A stretch of 64,000 nucleotides of DNA from Candidatus Fukatsuia endosymbiont of Tuberolachnus salignus (GTDB lineage Bacteria > Pseudomonadota > Gammaproteobacteria > Enterobacterales > Enterobacteriaceae). The stretch spans positions 1,798,001-1,862,000 of the forward strand of contig NZ_OZ034983.1 of NCBI RefSeq assembly GCF_964030845.1. The letters are read 5' to 3'. A program made the translations under genes and the position numbers. Below, piece after piece: positions 38,776-48,201 of the stretch; position 1 is the first letter of the stretch; the number at the start of each line of letters is the position of its first letter. The notes beneath the pieces were generated by a model. It ran no database searches, was not told where the DNA came from, and saw nothing but the letters and a program-made list of their open reading frames with translations.

Positions 38776-39409
38776 TGTGTTCAGTAATGGCGTTTTTAAT
38801 GACAGCCCAATTTTGTTGGTAAAGAGTTATTTTTTCGGACAGACGGCGTTTATGTTGTTCAAACCAGGCAGCCATGGCCAGAAAAATATGATTTCTTTGC
38901 GCCCGGCCTGTGCGGGCCTGACAGCGTTCTATGCCACAAGTTTGTGTGATTTCCCGATGATAAACTTCAACAGACCAACGGGCTTCGGTGACAGCACTAA
39001 TTTGTCCCCGGGTGGGGGTCTCTTGGTTCGTAGCAACATAATCAATGCAACCGTGTTTGGCCACAAACTTGGAGACTGTCACCCAACCATAGCCCCGCAA
39101 GTGTACTGAAAGCCCTTCTTCTGGAATATCAAGTGAGGCTAATGTTACGTTATGATTAACTATCCGGTGCTTTCTCAACGTGGTGACCCCAATCCAGCCA
39201 GGAGAACGAATGGCGTTGAGATTATCCAAACTTGAATGCCACGCATCCATCACCACCGCTTCAGGGCTTATGCCCCTCGCTTTTGCCAGTTTGAGCATGT
39301 CGCAAAAATGCGAGCTTTTTGTTTTTCCGGCGGTCTCTTTGTCGTCAATTCGGTAGTCAATAGGCACTGACTCTCCCGTTTCAAGACCCTGCCACAGCAG
39401 ATTAACCAA
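38747..39409 (-). pseudogene. Transposase fragment (IS4/IS701-type), C-terminal part
   Basis: About 220 residues of a DDE transposase without its N-terminal third. VVMDAWHSSLDNLNAIR carries the second aspartate, and WSVEVYHREITQTCGIERCQ with ARTGRAQRNHIFLAMAAWF the glutamate region. The N-terminus is cut at 39409, next to the IS5-type element, and the last residues (LLASPG) are coded by the flanking asparaginase sequence. I assign the family only loosely. Confidence 0.75.
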
Positions 39410-39456
39410 ACCAATACCGACTATAACACCCTATTCATTACCAGAATATTGATAAT

Positions 39457-40368
39457 AGACCTCTTCGGAAACTAGCATTCATGTAGGAATGTTGGTAAAA
39501 ATCTCCTGAACAAGGAGCCCCCATGAAATATAAAGTAATAAAGGTACTGGAAGAGGAAAAATTTCGGCGCTTAACCGGAGTTAAACGCAGTACATTTGAA
39601 AAGATGATAAAGATATTGAATGAAGCAGATAAATGTAAGCAAGGGAAAGGAGGTCAGAAACCCAAGCTGGGTTTAGAAGATCGCTTATTAATGGCCCTTG
39701 AGTATCTACGGGAATATCGCACTTATTTTCATGTTAGCCGAAGCGATGGGGTGAGTGAGAGCACCTGCTATGAAACGATTAAATGGATAGAAAATACGCT
39801 AATAAAGCATCCTGATTTTGCACTCCCTGGACGCAAAGCTTTATTAAAAAGTGATAGGGAGTATGAGCTCGTTCTTATTGATGCCACAGAAACGCCGATT
39901 GAACGTCCCCAAAAAAACAAAAGCAGTTTTACTCAGGAAAAAAGAAACGACCCACCTTAAAAACCCAAGTGATCGTCGATAAAAAAAGCAAAGCAGTCAT
40001 CTGTACAAGCTTTACTCATGGGAGGCGTCATGATTTTAGGTTGTTCAAAGAGTCTGGCGTGCGAATACATCCTGAAATCAAAACAGTGACAGATACAGGT
40101 TACCAAGGGCTTGGCAAGATCCATTCAAACTCGGCGTTGCCTAAGAAAAAGACAAAGAAAAATCCTTTAACACAAGAAGATAAACGCAACAATCGTGAGT
40201 TATCAAGCCAGCGTGTATTAAACGAAAATGTCATTGGTATGATTAAACGATTTAAAATCGTATCAGATCGTTATCGAAACAGGCGAAAACGTTTTGGATT
40301 ACGATTTAATCTGATTGCAGCAATTTATAACATGGAAATTAGATAAATCAGAGTTTCCGAAGAGGTCT
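39457..40368 (+). mobile_element. IS5-family element, complete, 0.9 kb
   Basis: Perfect 17-base terminal inverted repeats AGACCTCTTCGGAAACT at 39457-39473 and its inverse at 40352-40368 (18 if the flanking T/A is counted). The interior is one transposase gene in two reading frames. The element lies directly before a second, partial copy of itself. Confidence 0.92.
39523..40346 (+). CDS. IS5-family transposase in two frames (frameshift on an A run)
   Basis: Frame one, 39523-39960, begins MKYKVIKVLEEEKFRRLTGV and has the helix-turn-helix part and the first catalytic Asp (LVLIDATETPIERP). Frame two, 39969-40346, holds VIVDKKSKAVICTSF, the second Asp in TVTDTGYQGLG and the Glu in NENVIGMIKRF. 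They join if the ribosome slips by -1 on A6 in GGAAAAAAGAAACG at about 39940, giving EKKKRPTLKTQVIVD. Two-ORF organisation with a frameshift is known in the IS427 group of the IS5 family. So this may be a working transposase rather than a broken one. Confidence 0.85.
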
Positions 40369-40370
40369 AT

Positions 40371-41050
40371 TGAATAAAGCGGATAAGTGTCATCAAGGGA
40401 AAGGAGGTCGCAAACCCAGGCTGTGTTTAGAAGAGCGCTTATTAATGGCACTTGAGTATCTACGAGAATATCGCACTTATTTTCCTGTCAGTCAAAGCGA
40501 TGGGGTGAGTGAGAGCACCTGCTATGAAACGATTAAATGGATAGAGAATACGCTAATAAAGCATCCTGATTTTGCCCTACCTGGACGCAAAGCTTTATTA
40601 AAAAGTGATAGGGAGTATGAGTTCGTTCTTATTGATGCCACAAAAACGCCGATTGAACGTCCAAAAAAAGCAAAGCAGTCATCTGTACAACCTTTACTAA
40701 TGGGAGGCGCCATGATTTTAGGTTGTTCAAGGAGTCTGGTGTGCGAATACATCCTGAAATCAAAACAGTGACAGATACAGGTTACCAAGGGCTTGGCAAG
40801 ATTCATTCAAACTCGGCGTTGCCTAAGAAAAAGACAAAGAAAAATCCTTTAACACAAGAAGATAAACGCAACAATCGTAAGTTATCAAGCCTGCGTGTAT
40901 TAAACGAAAATGTCATTGGTATGATTAAACGATTTAAAATTGTATCAGATCGTTATCGAAACAGGCAAAAACGGTTTGGATTAAGATTTAATCTGATTGC
41001 AGCAATTTATAACATGGAAATTAGATAAATGAGAGTTTCCGAAGAGGTCT
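40371..41050 (+). mobile_element. Partial second IS5-family copy, 5'-truncated and internally deleted
   Basis: About 90% like the preceding element by eye. It lacks the first ~145 bases and begins at LNKADKCHQGKGG. A deletion joins IERPKK to AKQSS, removing about 35 codon positions of the first frame's end and the start of the second. The second frame continues to YNMEIR at 41028 and the right inverted repeat lies at 41034-41050. It cannot encode a complete transposase. The intact copy lies against its truncated end. Confidence 0.85.
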
Positions 41051-41525
41051 AGTGTATGTGCCCGCTCAATTCCTTGCTTCTGACGCTGTCGACGGCTCAG
41101 CCAATATTTGTGTGACATCGCAGCCATCAGGTCGATCAACATATTATTGATGGCGGCAATAACAGCACGAGTGATAGGGTTATCTGCGAGGGTTCCTTAT
41201 CTGATAGCCCCTGCCATGAGGTGGAAATATCCAGGCTGACAATCCACAGCTCGTGCTGCTCAATCTGTTTTTTCAGTGTCATCCAGTCGCTGTTGCTCAG
41301 TCGGGTAAGGCGGTCTATCTGCTCGACCAATAAAATGTCATTGTGGTGACTGTCCATCAGTAATCGTCCCAGCTCCGGCCTGTCAAGTTTTGTACCGCTG
41401 ACGTTCTCCCGATAGTAGCTGGCGATTTTATGACCACGCGCCTGAACGAACTGCTCCAGCATCTCTTTTGCCCGATCGGCATACTGATCTTCCACCGATG
41501 CTCTCAAATAAGCTCTGATGAACAT
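41051..41525 (-). pseudogene. tnpR: Tn3-type resolvase TnpR, frameshifted and truncated
   Basis: Serine recombinase. MFIRAYLRASVEDQYADRAK has the catalytic serine region (here RAS), then VSGTKLDRPELGRLL and EQIDRLTRLSNSDW. After STSWQGLS the frame breaks near 41195; the C-terminal part continues in another frame as AAINNMLIDLMAAMSHKYW and RRQRQKQGIERAHT, running to the IS5 boundary at 41051. So the gene is both frameshifted and cut at its 3' end by the IS5-type copy. Confidence 0.8.
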
Positions 41526-41537
41526 TTTTCACCGCAT

Positions 41538-41645
41538 TATCGCATTTAGGTTATTGCACTTATTCTATCGCATAGAGGTTATTTCATTAAGTGGGTGACG
41601 TCACGTTTTGGTTATGGTGTCAGGGTATACCCTTATGCGATAACC
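41538..41645. promoter_or_regulatory. Probable res site of the Tn3 remnant
   Basis: Three related motifs lie between the divergent tnpR and tnpA: TATCGCATTTAGGTTATTG at 41538-41556, TATCGCATAGAGGTTATTTC at 41566-41585, and an inverted one, ATACCCTTATGCGATAACC, at 41628-41645. They share TATCGCAT and AGGTTAT. Position and arrangement fit a resolvase binding site (res) with several subsites. Confidence 0.65.
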
Positions 41646-41691
41646 TTTTTAATTAAAATAGCCAGGCAGCATAATTTACAAAGGAAACTCT

Positions 41692-42021
41692 ATGCCAAGG
41701 AGACAAATTCTTTCACAAGCGGAAAGAGAATCATTATTGTCGTTGCCTAACGATGAGTTAACGCTGACCCGCATGGCTTATTTCAGCGAGCAGGATCTGA
41801 CTCTTATTAATGCTCACCGTAAACCAGCCAGCCGTTTTGGTTTTGCCGTTCTTCTCTGTTATCTGAAAAATATCGGGTTTGTTCCGGATAAAAAATCGAC
41901 TCCATCCGCAGAGCTGCTCAGAATCATTGGCTCCCGCCTTAAACTTTCAGCTGAACTCTGGCAGGAATATATTTCCGGGTGCGATACCACCCGGCGTGAA
42001 CACTTGAGTGAACTTTATCGT
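41692..42021 (+). pseudogene. tnpA: Tn3-family transposase TnpA, N-terminal fragment
   Basis: MPRRQILSQAERESLLSLP and LTRMAYFSEQDLTLINAHRK are the N-terminus of Tn3-family transposases. About 110 residues remain, out of nearly 1000. The frame runs into the left end of the IS630 element at 42022 and gives only six foreign residues. AAAGGAA precedes the ATG. Beyond the IS630 copy (from 44481) I see no further TnpA sequence, so the rest has been lost. Confidence 0.85.
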
Positions 42022-42819
42022 TATAGCGTAACGTATTAATTTTGATTACAATGTATAGCTAAATTATTTAACAGGGAGTTAGCGATGAGCCACTCTGTCG
42101 ATTTTCGCCGTAAAGTTCTGGGTATTCGAGAGCAAGAAAACTTGAGTATCAGAGAGACCGCTAAACGCTTCCACATTGGTTCAGCTTCCGTTACTCGCTG
42201 GCTCAGTCGTATCGAGGTTAAAGCTTCTTCCCCCCGTCGGCGTAAGCTTGATAAAGTGGCGTTAGCTGAAGATGTTGCACGTTATCCCGATGCTTACCAA
42301 CGGGAACGGGCGGCGCGCTTTCAGGTGTGCCAGAAAGCCATTTGGCAGGCACTGAAAAACCTGGGCGTCACCTATAAAAAAAACCCTGCGTCATCCCAAG
42401 GCAGACGAAGAGACACGGCGCGCCTTCCAGGACACGATAGCCTGCTATAAAAAGCAGGGAAAACCGGTCGTTTATTTGGATGAAAGCGGTTTCGCACACG
42501 ATAGGCCACGAACCCACGGTTATGCTGCACGAGGTCAACGCTGTTGGGGTACCCAGGATGGGCAGCCTAAGGGCCGAACAAATGTCATTGGCGCGTTACT
42601 GGGAACCGTCCTGATGGCGGTCGGATTATTTTTTTGTTCCATTAACAGTGATGTTTTTTACGCCTGGGTTACCCAGCGCCTTTTGCCTACTCTTCCTCCT
42701 CATTGTGTCATCGTGATGGATAACGCCAGTTTCCACAAACGTCTCGACATTCAGCAGGCTATCAGTAAAGCCGGGCATTGGATTGAATATCTCACTCCCT
42801 ACTCACCTGCTCTCAATCC

Positions 42820-44357
42820 TCACTTTTACCCACAATTTTTGTTATTAAGAATAATGAACAATCTCACATTTTCTTGCAGGATCTCATACCCTCGCCAAAG
42901 CGACATGATTCCCGGTAAATCCTCGGCACGTCGGTTAAGAAATCCTCCCAATTGACCCAGCCATGTTATTGCCTGAAGCACTGTGGGGGGATGCTCGGGA
43001 AGGCGGCTTGTTGTCTGTATTCTGCAATACAGCGTTTGCCATTCTATCTTTGACAACACATCGGTGCAGGTAGCCTCAGGACACAACGCTGCCATTTTGG
43101 TCATATGCATCAGTTTGAAGGCGATAATGCTTTTGAGGGTGATCATTTTCGTTAGTTTGGTTGCCGTATTTAAACGACATTGTTCAACACAACATCCTGA
43201 TTTCAGTGTTTTGAAGAACTCTTCTATCTTCCATCTCAGTCTATACCCATTCACTTTCTCTTCTGCTTCAAAGGCGTCAGTGGCCGTCAAATTGGTCAAT
43301 AATACCCATTCGACAGGCGCTACTCCTTCTGGAGGAGGCTGTTCTTTAACACTGATGGCAGATACGTGAACCTTTTCATGGATATGCCGTGAAGCGTCTT
43401 TATTGGTAGGCCCATAAACTAGATTATTTCTAATGGGGAGCCAGCCTGAAATGGAGCGAATATCCACATAAGCCGTTCTTGCTACCCTTTGCTGATTTTT
43501 GGGCAGGGTGAGTGCTATGGTTTTTAAAATCGGCGTCTTTGACAAGGCGGTTTGCACCGTTGTTTTTTTCCCCTTTTCATCGATAAATTTTCTGTCTTTC
43601 CGGTTGCGGATAATAAAAAATGTTTTTAGTGAGCTTGCAACCCGAAAAAGTTCGAAAATATCCGCTTCTCTGTCTCCCAGCGTGATTAAGCAGGTATCTT
43701 TGGGTATCAGCGCCGCTGTCTCGTAGAGGGTCTCTATCCACTTAATACTTTCTTTCTCTTTCATTGTCGATTGATAAAGCCGCCGCTGTTTTTCCTGAGG
43801 GGGTTCCTCTCGGGAAACACGTGACCAACACTTAAGCGAGGATAACCCAAGTGGCAAGCCCTCCTGAGTTACCATCAAAATTGCATGAAGCATCAACCCC
43901 ATTTTATGTTTGTGATAGGCTTTAGATATACTTCCCAACCCCTCTGTCTTTTTATGTGTGTCAAAGTCCAACTCTGATCTGTCCTGAAGAGAAAAAAACC
44001 AGTGAATGCCCTTCCAGACGTTTTTGTGTTTGTACACAATGTGTACGGAATAGCGCGCTCTCGCTCACTCTTTCATTGCTAAAAAATCGATAAGCCCCTT
44101 TGGCCTGTGACCAGGAACCATGACAGCTTGGGTAAATTGAACCTGACGCTTTTGATGATAATAAGCCCGCTGTTTCAAAAAAACGCTCTTTAAGGCGTTT
44201 ATCTCCGAAATCAATTTGATGAAATTCTTCCCGGATCCACTCATTCCCATTACCCGTTACTGTTTTCATGTGCCTGTTTCCTGATTTAACTATTGACTCT
44301 ACCAATAATCCAATTTCACCTGAATCATTTTTCATTCAACGTTGTGGGTAAAAGTGA
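42820..44357 (-). mobile_element. IS4-family element, 1.5 kb, with 11-base target duplication
   Basis: Terminal inverted repeats CACTTTTACCCACAA (42821 on) and TTGTGGGTAAAAGTG (to 44356), with one more base (T/A) pairing outside. The target GCTCTCAATCC stands at 42809-42819 and again at 44358-44368. A duplication of 10-12 bases is usual in IS4/IS231-type elements. The two halves of the IS630 copy join perfectly if the element and one target copy are removed, so the insertion is recent relative to IS630. Confidence 0.92.
42826..44335 (-). pseudogene. IS4-family (Tn5-like) transposase with a frameshift in a T run
   Basis: The N-terminal frame (44335-43961) has the DNA-binding part: EEFHQIDFGDKRLKERFFE and SWSQAKGAYRFFSNERV. 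The C-terminal frame (44037-42826) has QDRSELDFDTHK (first Asp), LITLGDREADIFELF (second Asp) and RLRWKIEEFFKTLKSGC (Glu). They would join as SLVFSLQDRSELDF if one T were removed from the run of seven T (A7 on the plus strand, 43992-43998). Without that the first frame ends at FFSSGQIRVGL. It may be a one-base insertion or a slippage site. Confidence 0.85.
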
Positions 44358-44480
44358 GCTCTCAATCCCATTGAACATAAATGGGCACAAGCCAAAAGCA
44401 AAAGAAGGGACTTAAATTGCAGCCTTGACGCCTTATTCTCTCAATATAGTGCATAATCATTATTATGTCTTTCAGTTATA

Positions 44481-44808
44481 TTGAGGCGAATACGGCTCGT
44501 ATAACTATGGGTAAATGATTGGCGGCATACCGATAGAACATCCAGCTGCTTACCAACGTCGCTAAGTCTGTTCAGAGTTGTCGCCGATCGGCATATCTTA
44601 GGGTTATTGCAGAAATGGGCTCCCCCAGTGGAAATGTACAAAAAAATCCTTGTTGATAACCCTGCTCGCTTGTATAAATTTTGATTGTCTATTACGAATA
44701 GAGATCCTTCAATATCAAAAGGCGCTTGAAAAATCAGAGATCAGGGCGTTATTTTTCACATGTGAAAGTGATCTTTCATGCAAAGGGCTTAAAGCTGTGA
44801 TATAAGGA
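44481..44808. other. Gap with a fragment of a second tyrosine recombinase gene
   Basis: The first 245 bases hold nothing I can name. From 44727 to about 44804 the plus strand codes ALEKSEIRALFFTCESDLSC and on to KGLKAV, an approximate inverted copy of the adjacent recombinase (ALEESEIRALFFTCESDLSC...). So a second copy of that gene was once present on the other strand. It carries the palindrome TTTCACATGTGAAA at 44754. Confidence 0.75.
44754..44767. repeat. Palindrome TTTCACATGTGAAA, copy 1
   Basis: Perfect 14-base palindrome, in the recombinase gene fragment. Reads FFTCESD on the coding strand, so it may only be conserved coding sequence here. The same 14 bases occur three more times nearby. 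Confidence 0.7.
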
Positions 44809-45771
44809 CTAAAAATTGAGACGTTTACTTGCTCGTTTTAAACGGTCATCGCCACGGCGGTCGTACTTTTGGGTTGTGGCTATGCTGGAATGACCCATTG
44901 CATCTTTAACCGTTACTATGTCTTCATTATTATCAAGCATGGCAGAAGCAAAAGTTCTGCGAAGGTCATGGGGTGCGAACTTTTCTAGGCCGCTTTCTAT
45001 ACGTCGGGTATCTAAAATGTGGTAGATAGCTTGGTCTGACATTCTATGGTCAGTCACATCGTCATGCCGTCTGATCCGTGGAAAAAGGGAGCCGTTGTGC
45101 TCGCCGCGTACTTCCTCCACCCATTTATTAAGTCTGAGCCAAGTCCCTTTCGGCATGTATGCAAGTCGTTCTTTATTACCTTTACCACGTACCTTTAGTG
45201 CCTGCTCCTTGTGGACAATGTGCTCAAAATCAAGTGCTACGATTTCAGAACGACGCAGACCACACCCGAGAAGAATACCAATAATCGCGGCATCACGAAG
45301 CCCTCTACATGAAAGGTCACTTTCACATGTGAAAAATAATGCCCTGATCTCTGATTCCTCAAGTGCTCTTCCCTTTGGTAATCGGTTTCCTTTGAACGAG
45401 CCTATATGTTTGATATGTTGATAGCTATCGGTATCAAGTTGCTTCATTGTCCACGCTTCGAGAGCAACCCCTTTGAGCGCTGATAAGTAGGTGTTAATGG
45501 TAGTCGGCGCCTTCCCAGAATCAGATAACATCGCCAAGATAGCCTGAATATGATGACGACGCAGTACATGCCAAACACAATCTTTCATGCTTTGGTACCC
45601 GATCATCTTTGCCACCTTGTTAAGGAAGGAACTCATTGTCTGCCTGCTCCGCTTGGAACCAAGGCTGATAAGGTAGGCTACGGCTGGATTTTCTTCGATA
45701 TGCTGCAGTTGTTGCTCCGTTAGAACAATTATTGCATTTTTATCATTTTGCTCGTTGTTCTGATAGTGCAA
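44809..45771 (-). CDS. Tyrosine recombinase (XerC/D-like integrase)
   Basis: A 320-residue phage-integrase-family enzyme. N-terminal SAM-like domain (about 1-100: RQTMSSFLNKVAKMIG, TINTYLSALKGVALEAW), catalytic domain with R in LLGCGLRRSEIVALD, H-x-x-R in FAPHDLRRTFASAM, and the H and the nucleophile Y in MGHSSIATTQKYDRRG. Complete and intact. Location by parB/parA and similarity to plasmid-borne recombinases suggest a role in dimer resolution or integration of a plasmid; it is less like the chromosomal XerC and XerD. Confidence 0.9.
   Translation of the reverse strand: MHYQNNEQNDKNAIIVLTEQQLQHIEENPAVAYLISLGSKRSRQTMSSFLNKVAKMIGYQSMKDCVWHVLRRHHIQAILAMLSDSGKAPTTINTYLSALKGVALEAWTMKQLDTDSYQHIKHIGSFKGNRLPKGRALEESEIRALFFTCESDLSCRGLRDAAIIGILLGCGLRRSEIVALDFEHIVHKEQALKVRGKGNKERLAYMPKGTWLRLNKWVEEVRGEHNGSLFPRIRRHDDVTDHRMSDQAIYHILDTRRIESGLEKFAPHDLRRTFASAMLDNNEDIVTVKDAMGHSSIATTQKYDRRGDDRLKRASKRLNF
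45321..45334. repeat. Palindrome TTTCACATGTGAAA, copy 2
   Basis: Inside the tyrosine recombinase gene, in the codons for FFTCESD. Identical to the two copies upstream of parA. Confidence 0.7.
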
Positions 45772-45872
45772 ATTTACCTCTTCTACATGTCATTCATAAT
45801 AATGAAAAGTTAATTTTCTCTCATTTTCAGATTTATGATCCGCGAATTTTGTACCTATATACCCAAGTGAAA

Positions 45873-46433
45873 TCAAGATGCAGGATTTAGCGCCTGGCAA
45901 TTATCGTTTAAGCGAGATACCAGAGAACTTGCCATTTGTGGTAGCTTCACCTCAAAGAAGTTTAAGATATCGTTCTTAAAACTCTGTTTAGATGGGTAAT
46001 ATCTATTGTTTCGTGTTTGCTCATTCATCACCTTCCACAATCGCTCTATCGGGTTTAGATTCGGGCTATACGGCGGAAGGTAATGAAGCTGGATATTCAA
46101 CGTAAGCGCGGCGTCTTGCACAAGCTGTGAACGGTGATAGCCTGCACCCTCGAGGATCACATGTGCCGTTGTCGTGATGGGATAATGCGCGCGAATGGCA
46201 GACAGGAAGTGAACCACATTTTCGCTGTTAATCGTCTCATCATCACGGATTATGGGGTTAGCCACATTCTGGATGTTCAAGGCTCCCATGATATTCAACC
46301 GCGTTCTGCTCCCGGTGGTCTCTATCGTTTTATCCTGGCCTTTTCGTATCCAGCCGTAGCTTATTTTGGTGGCTTGTGTCGGATGAACGGCATCAATAAA
46401 CAGTATGGGGTCATTACCCGCGGCGTCTTTCAA
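45873..46433 (-). pseudogene. IS630-type transposase, C-terminal half
   Basis: About 187 residues: DPILFIDAVHPTQATKISYGWI with the first Asp, VILEGAGYHRSQLV in the position of the second (a glutamate-glycine pair, not the usual D-N), and LPPYSPNLNPIERLWKVMNE with the Glu. The N-terminal half is gone; the frame upstream is joined to the 3' end of parB. It is a different IS630 lineage from the copies at 42022 and 59486. Confidence 0.85.
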
Positions 46434-46447
46434 TTCGCTGTAGGTCT

Positions 46448-47320
46448 TTATAAATTGCTGCTGACAGTTTCTGGAACCAACGCCATACGGTCAGTCATAA
46501 GAACACCTCGTTTAATATCGTCATCAACCATTACATTCACTGTGATGGTAAGGGTATCAGGACGGATATTCTTCCATTCTTTGTTTTTGCTGAGCGGAAG
46601 CTGTACATGTTCCTGCTGTTCCTTTGGAAGGAAACGATTTTCCATCTCTGCTTTAATTCGTTTGGCATCATTGAGAAGCTCACGACTTTGCTTACGAGTG
46701 ATCCCGTCATGGCGTGATACGGCACAAACAGCACGACATCTATCCGCATTCAGTTCATACAACAGCCGGAGGTTATTCAGTGTTTCTGTATCAGAACATA
46801 CTTCATTATCGTCCAGTTCTCGTACACAATCAGGCATCTTGAGCAATGATAGATGTGTTGATACATAAGAGATATTTTTACCGATGCGTTTTGCAATATC
46901 TTTTTGTTTCCAACCTGTGTCGATGAAGCTTTGAATAGCATGAGCTATTTCGAGCGAAGTCAGGTTGTCACGTTGGATATTTTCAATGAGTTCACCTGCT
47001 GTCTCATCTAAATCACTTTGCAGTTTATCGTTGACAATAATATCAATGGTTTCGATATTAGCTTGTTTACAGGCTCGCCAACGACGCTCCCCCTTCTGGA
47101 TAACATATTTTCCATCGGTGTTTTTAGGAAAAACAATAATTGGCGATTGTTGCCCTTCCGTCAATAAAGTAACGGCTAATTCTTCGATGTTACGGAAACG
47201 CTTGCGCACCTGATTTTTACAAACTACATCTTCGACGTTAACAGTCAGGACTACTTTACCTTTTTTACTTTGAGCGGCTTTAGCAAGATCTGACAGGCTT
47301 TTTAAGTTATTTAACGTCAT
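46448..47320 (-). CDS. parB: ParB-family partition protein
   Basis: Plasmid-type centromere-binding protein, CTP-fold. RNIEELAVTLLTEGQQSPIIV, the GERRWRACKQ box, ELIENIQRDNLTSLEIAHAI and the helix-turn-helix WKQKDIAKRIGKNISYVSTHL. 290 residues. The end (about residues 275-290, ALVPETVSSNL) appears to come from the neighbouring IS630 fragment, so the natural C-terminus may be shortened. Start overlaps the parA stop by 14 bases, so they form an operon. Confidence 0.9.
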   Translation of the reverse strand: MTLNNLKSLSDLAKAAQSKKGKVVLTVNVEDVVCKNQVRKRFRNIEELAVTLLTEGQQSPIIVFPKNTDGKYVIQKGERRWRACKQANIETIDIIVNDKLQSDLDETAGELIENIQRDNLTSLEIAHAIQSFIDTGWKQKDIAKRIGKNISYVSTHLSLLKMPDCVRELDDNEVCSDTETLNNLRLLYELNADRCRAVCAVSRHDGITRKQSRELLNDAKRIKAEMENRFLPKEQQEHVQLPLSKNKEWKNIRPDTLTITVNVMVDDDIKRGVLMTDRMALVPETVSSNL

Positions 47321-48149
47321 TGCTTTCTACCTTCTCTAAAATTTCTTCCAATACCGCTTCTATTTCTTTAGCTGCAACATGCCCATAACGGAGCGTCCAT
47401 ACGGGAATACCATCAGTTGTTGCAATATCAATAGGTGAGCGATGCATAATTTTGTTCTGGAACAAAAAATCTGGAACCGTATCTTGAAGTACTTTCAGCG
47501 CTTTGTCATGATTCATCGAACGATCCATATCGTTGATCACGATGCCGAGAATATTTAAGTCTGGATTGTAGACTTGCTGGACATTGATGATGGTCTTCAG
47601 AAGCCCTTCAACACCATCCACGGCAAATCCAGACAACTTCACAGGGCAGACTACATGAGTTGACATTACCAACGCAGCCACAAGTTTCCTGCCAAGGCTA
47701 GGAGGGCAGTCAATCAACACAAAATCATACTTAGCAAACAGGCTTTTTAAATGGCGAGCTGAATTTATTACTTGATCCAGAGCCATTGCTTCCATTTCAA
47801 ATAGATCAGGGTCATTTTTCGGTGTATGGATAAGATCCACACCACAAGGACAGCTCATCATTTCAACGTTATCCTTGTGGGATGTAAAAAGCTCAGCAGT
47901 CTTGGTGCCAGACAAAATTACTTCGTAAGAGCCATCTTTAGATTCATTTCTTGGAGCCAGTCTTGAGGTAGTATTACCCTGCCCATCCATATCTAATACG
48001 AGCACTTTTTTGTTTTTCTTCATCGAGAGAAAAAATGCTTCCTGAATACAGAGGGTACTTTTTCCAACTCCGCCTTTCTGGTTAGCAAAGCTGATTACTT
48101 TTGTCATGGTTTTCTTACTACTATTCACTATTTTGTTTTTATTCTTCAT
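47307..48149 (-). CDS. parA: ParA-family partition ATPase
   Basis: Walker-type ATPase for plasmid segregation. Deviant Walker A in SFANQKGGVGKSTLC (residues 25-32), LDMDGQGNTTSRL, and Walker B in FVLIDCPPSLGRKL. 280 residues, no N-terminal regulatory domain, so type Ib-like or short type Ia. An alternative start is the ATG at 48107 (MTKVISFANQKGG). The leader holds a 16-base direct repeat (TGAAGAATAAAAACAA) around the first ATG; neither start has a strong ribosome site. Confidence 0.93.
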   Translation of the reverse strand: MKNKNKIVNSSKKTMTKVISFANQKGGVGKSTLCIQEAFFLSMKKNKKVLVLDMDGQGNTTSRLAPRNESKDGSYEVILSGTKTAELFTSHKDNVEMMSCPCGVDLIHTPKNDPDLFEMEAMALDQVINSARHLKSLFAKYDFVLIDCPPSLGRKLVAALVMSTHVVCPVKLSGFAVDGVEGLLKTIINVQQVYNPDLNILGIVINDMDRSMNHDKALKVLQDTVPDFLFQNKIMHRSPIDIATTDGIPVWTLRYGHVAAKEIEAVLEEILEKVESNDVK

Positions 48150-48187
48150 TGTTTTTATTCTTCATAGGTGATCTAGCCTCGCTCCCA

Positions 48188-48201
48188 TTTCACATGTGAA
48201 A
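48188..48201. promoter_or_regulatory. Palindrome TTTCACATGTGAAA, copy 3, upstream of parA
   Basis: 39 bases before the parA start. A perfect palindrome upstream of parAB is the expected place for a partition centromere or an autoregulatory operator. The sequence resembles the core of parS-type sites (TGTTTCACGTGAAACA) with AT in the middle. Confidence 0.55.

Larger units (their letters stand above)
42085..44457 (+). pseudogene. IS630 transposase split by an IS4 insertion
   Basis: Frame one, 42085-42450, begins MSHSVDFRRKVLGIREQE and holds the helix-turn-helix part. A run of eight A at about 42378 leads into the second frame: KPVVYLDESGFAHDRPR, then VIVMDNASFHKRLDIQ and SPALNP (the DDE residues D, D, E region). 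The chain is cut after SPALNP by the IS4 element and continues at 44358 (CLIPLNINGHK-type sequence, frame of NPIEHKWAQAK) to the stop at 44457. It cannot be made whole here. Confidence 0.85.
42022..44480 (+). mobile_element. IS630-family element interrupted by an IS4 element
   Basis: The left end TATAGCGTAACG at 42022 and the right part (44358-44480, to TTCAGTTATA) match the intact copy at 59486-60395. At 42820-44357 the IS4 element is inserted, with the target GCTCTCAATCC duplicated on each side. The element has itself cut tnpA. IS630 elements insert at TA, and a TA lies at both ends. Confidence 0.85.

Noticed and set aside
45873..46433. A toxin or regulator gene in the parB operon
   Set aside because: The residues SPNLNPIERLWKVMNE and FIDAVHPTQ show it is an IS630-type transposase piece.
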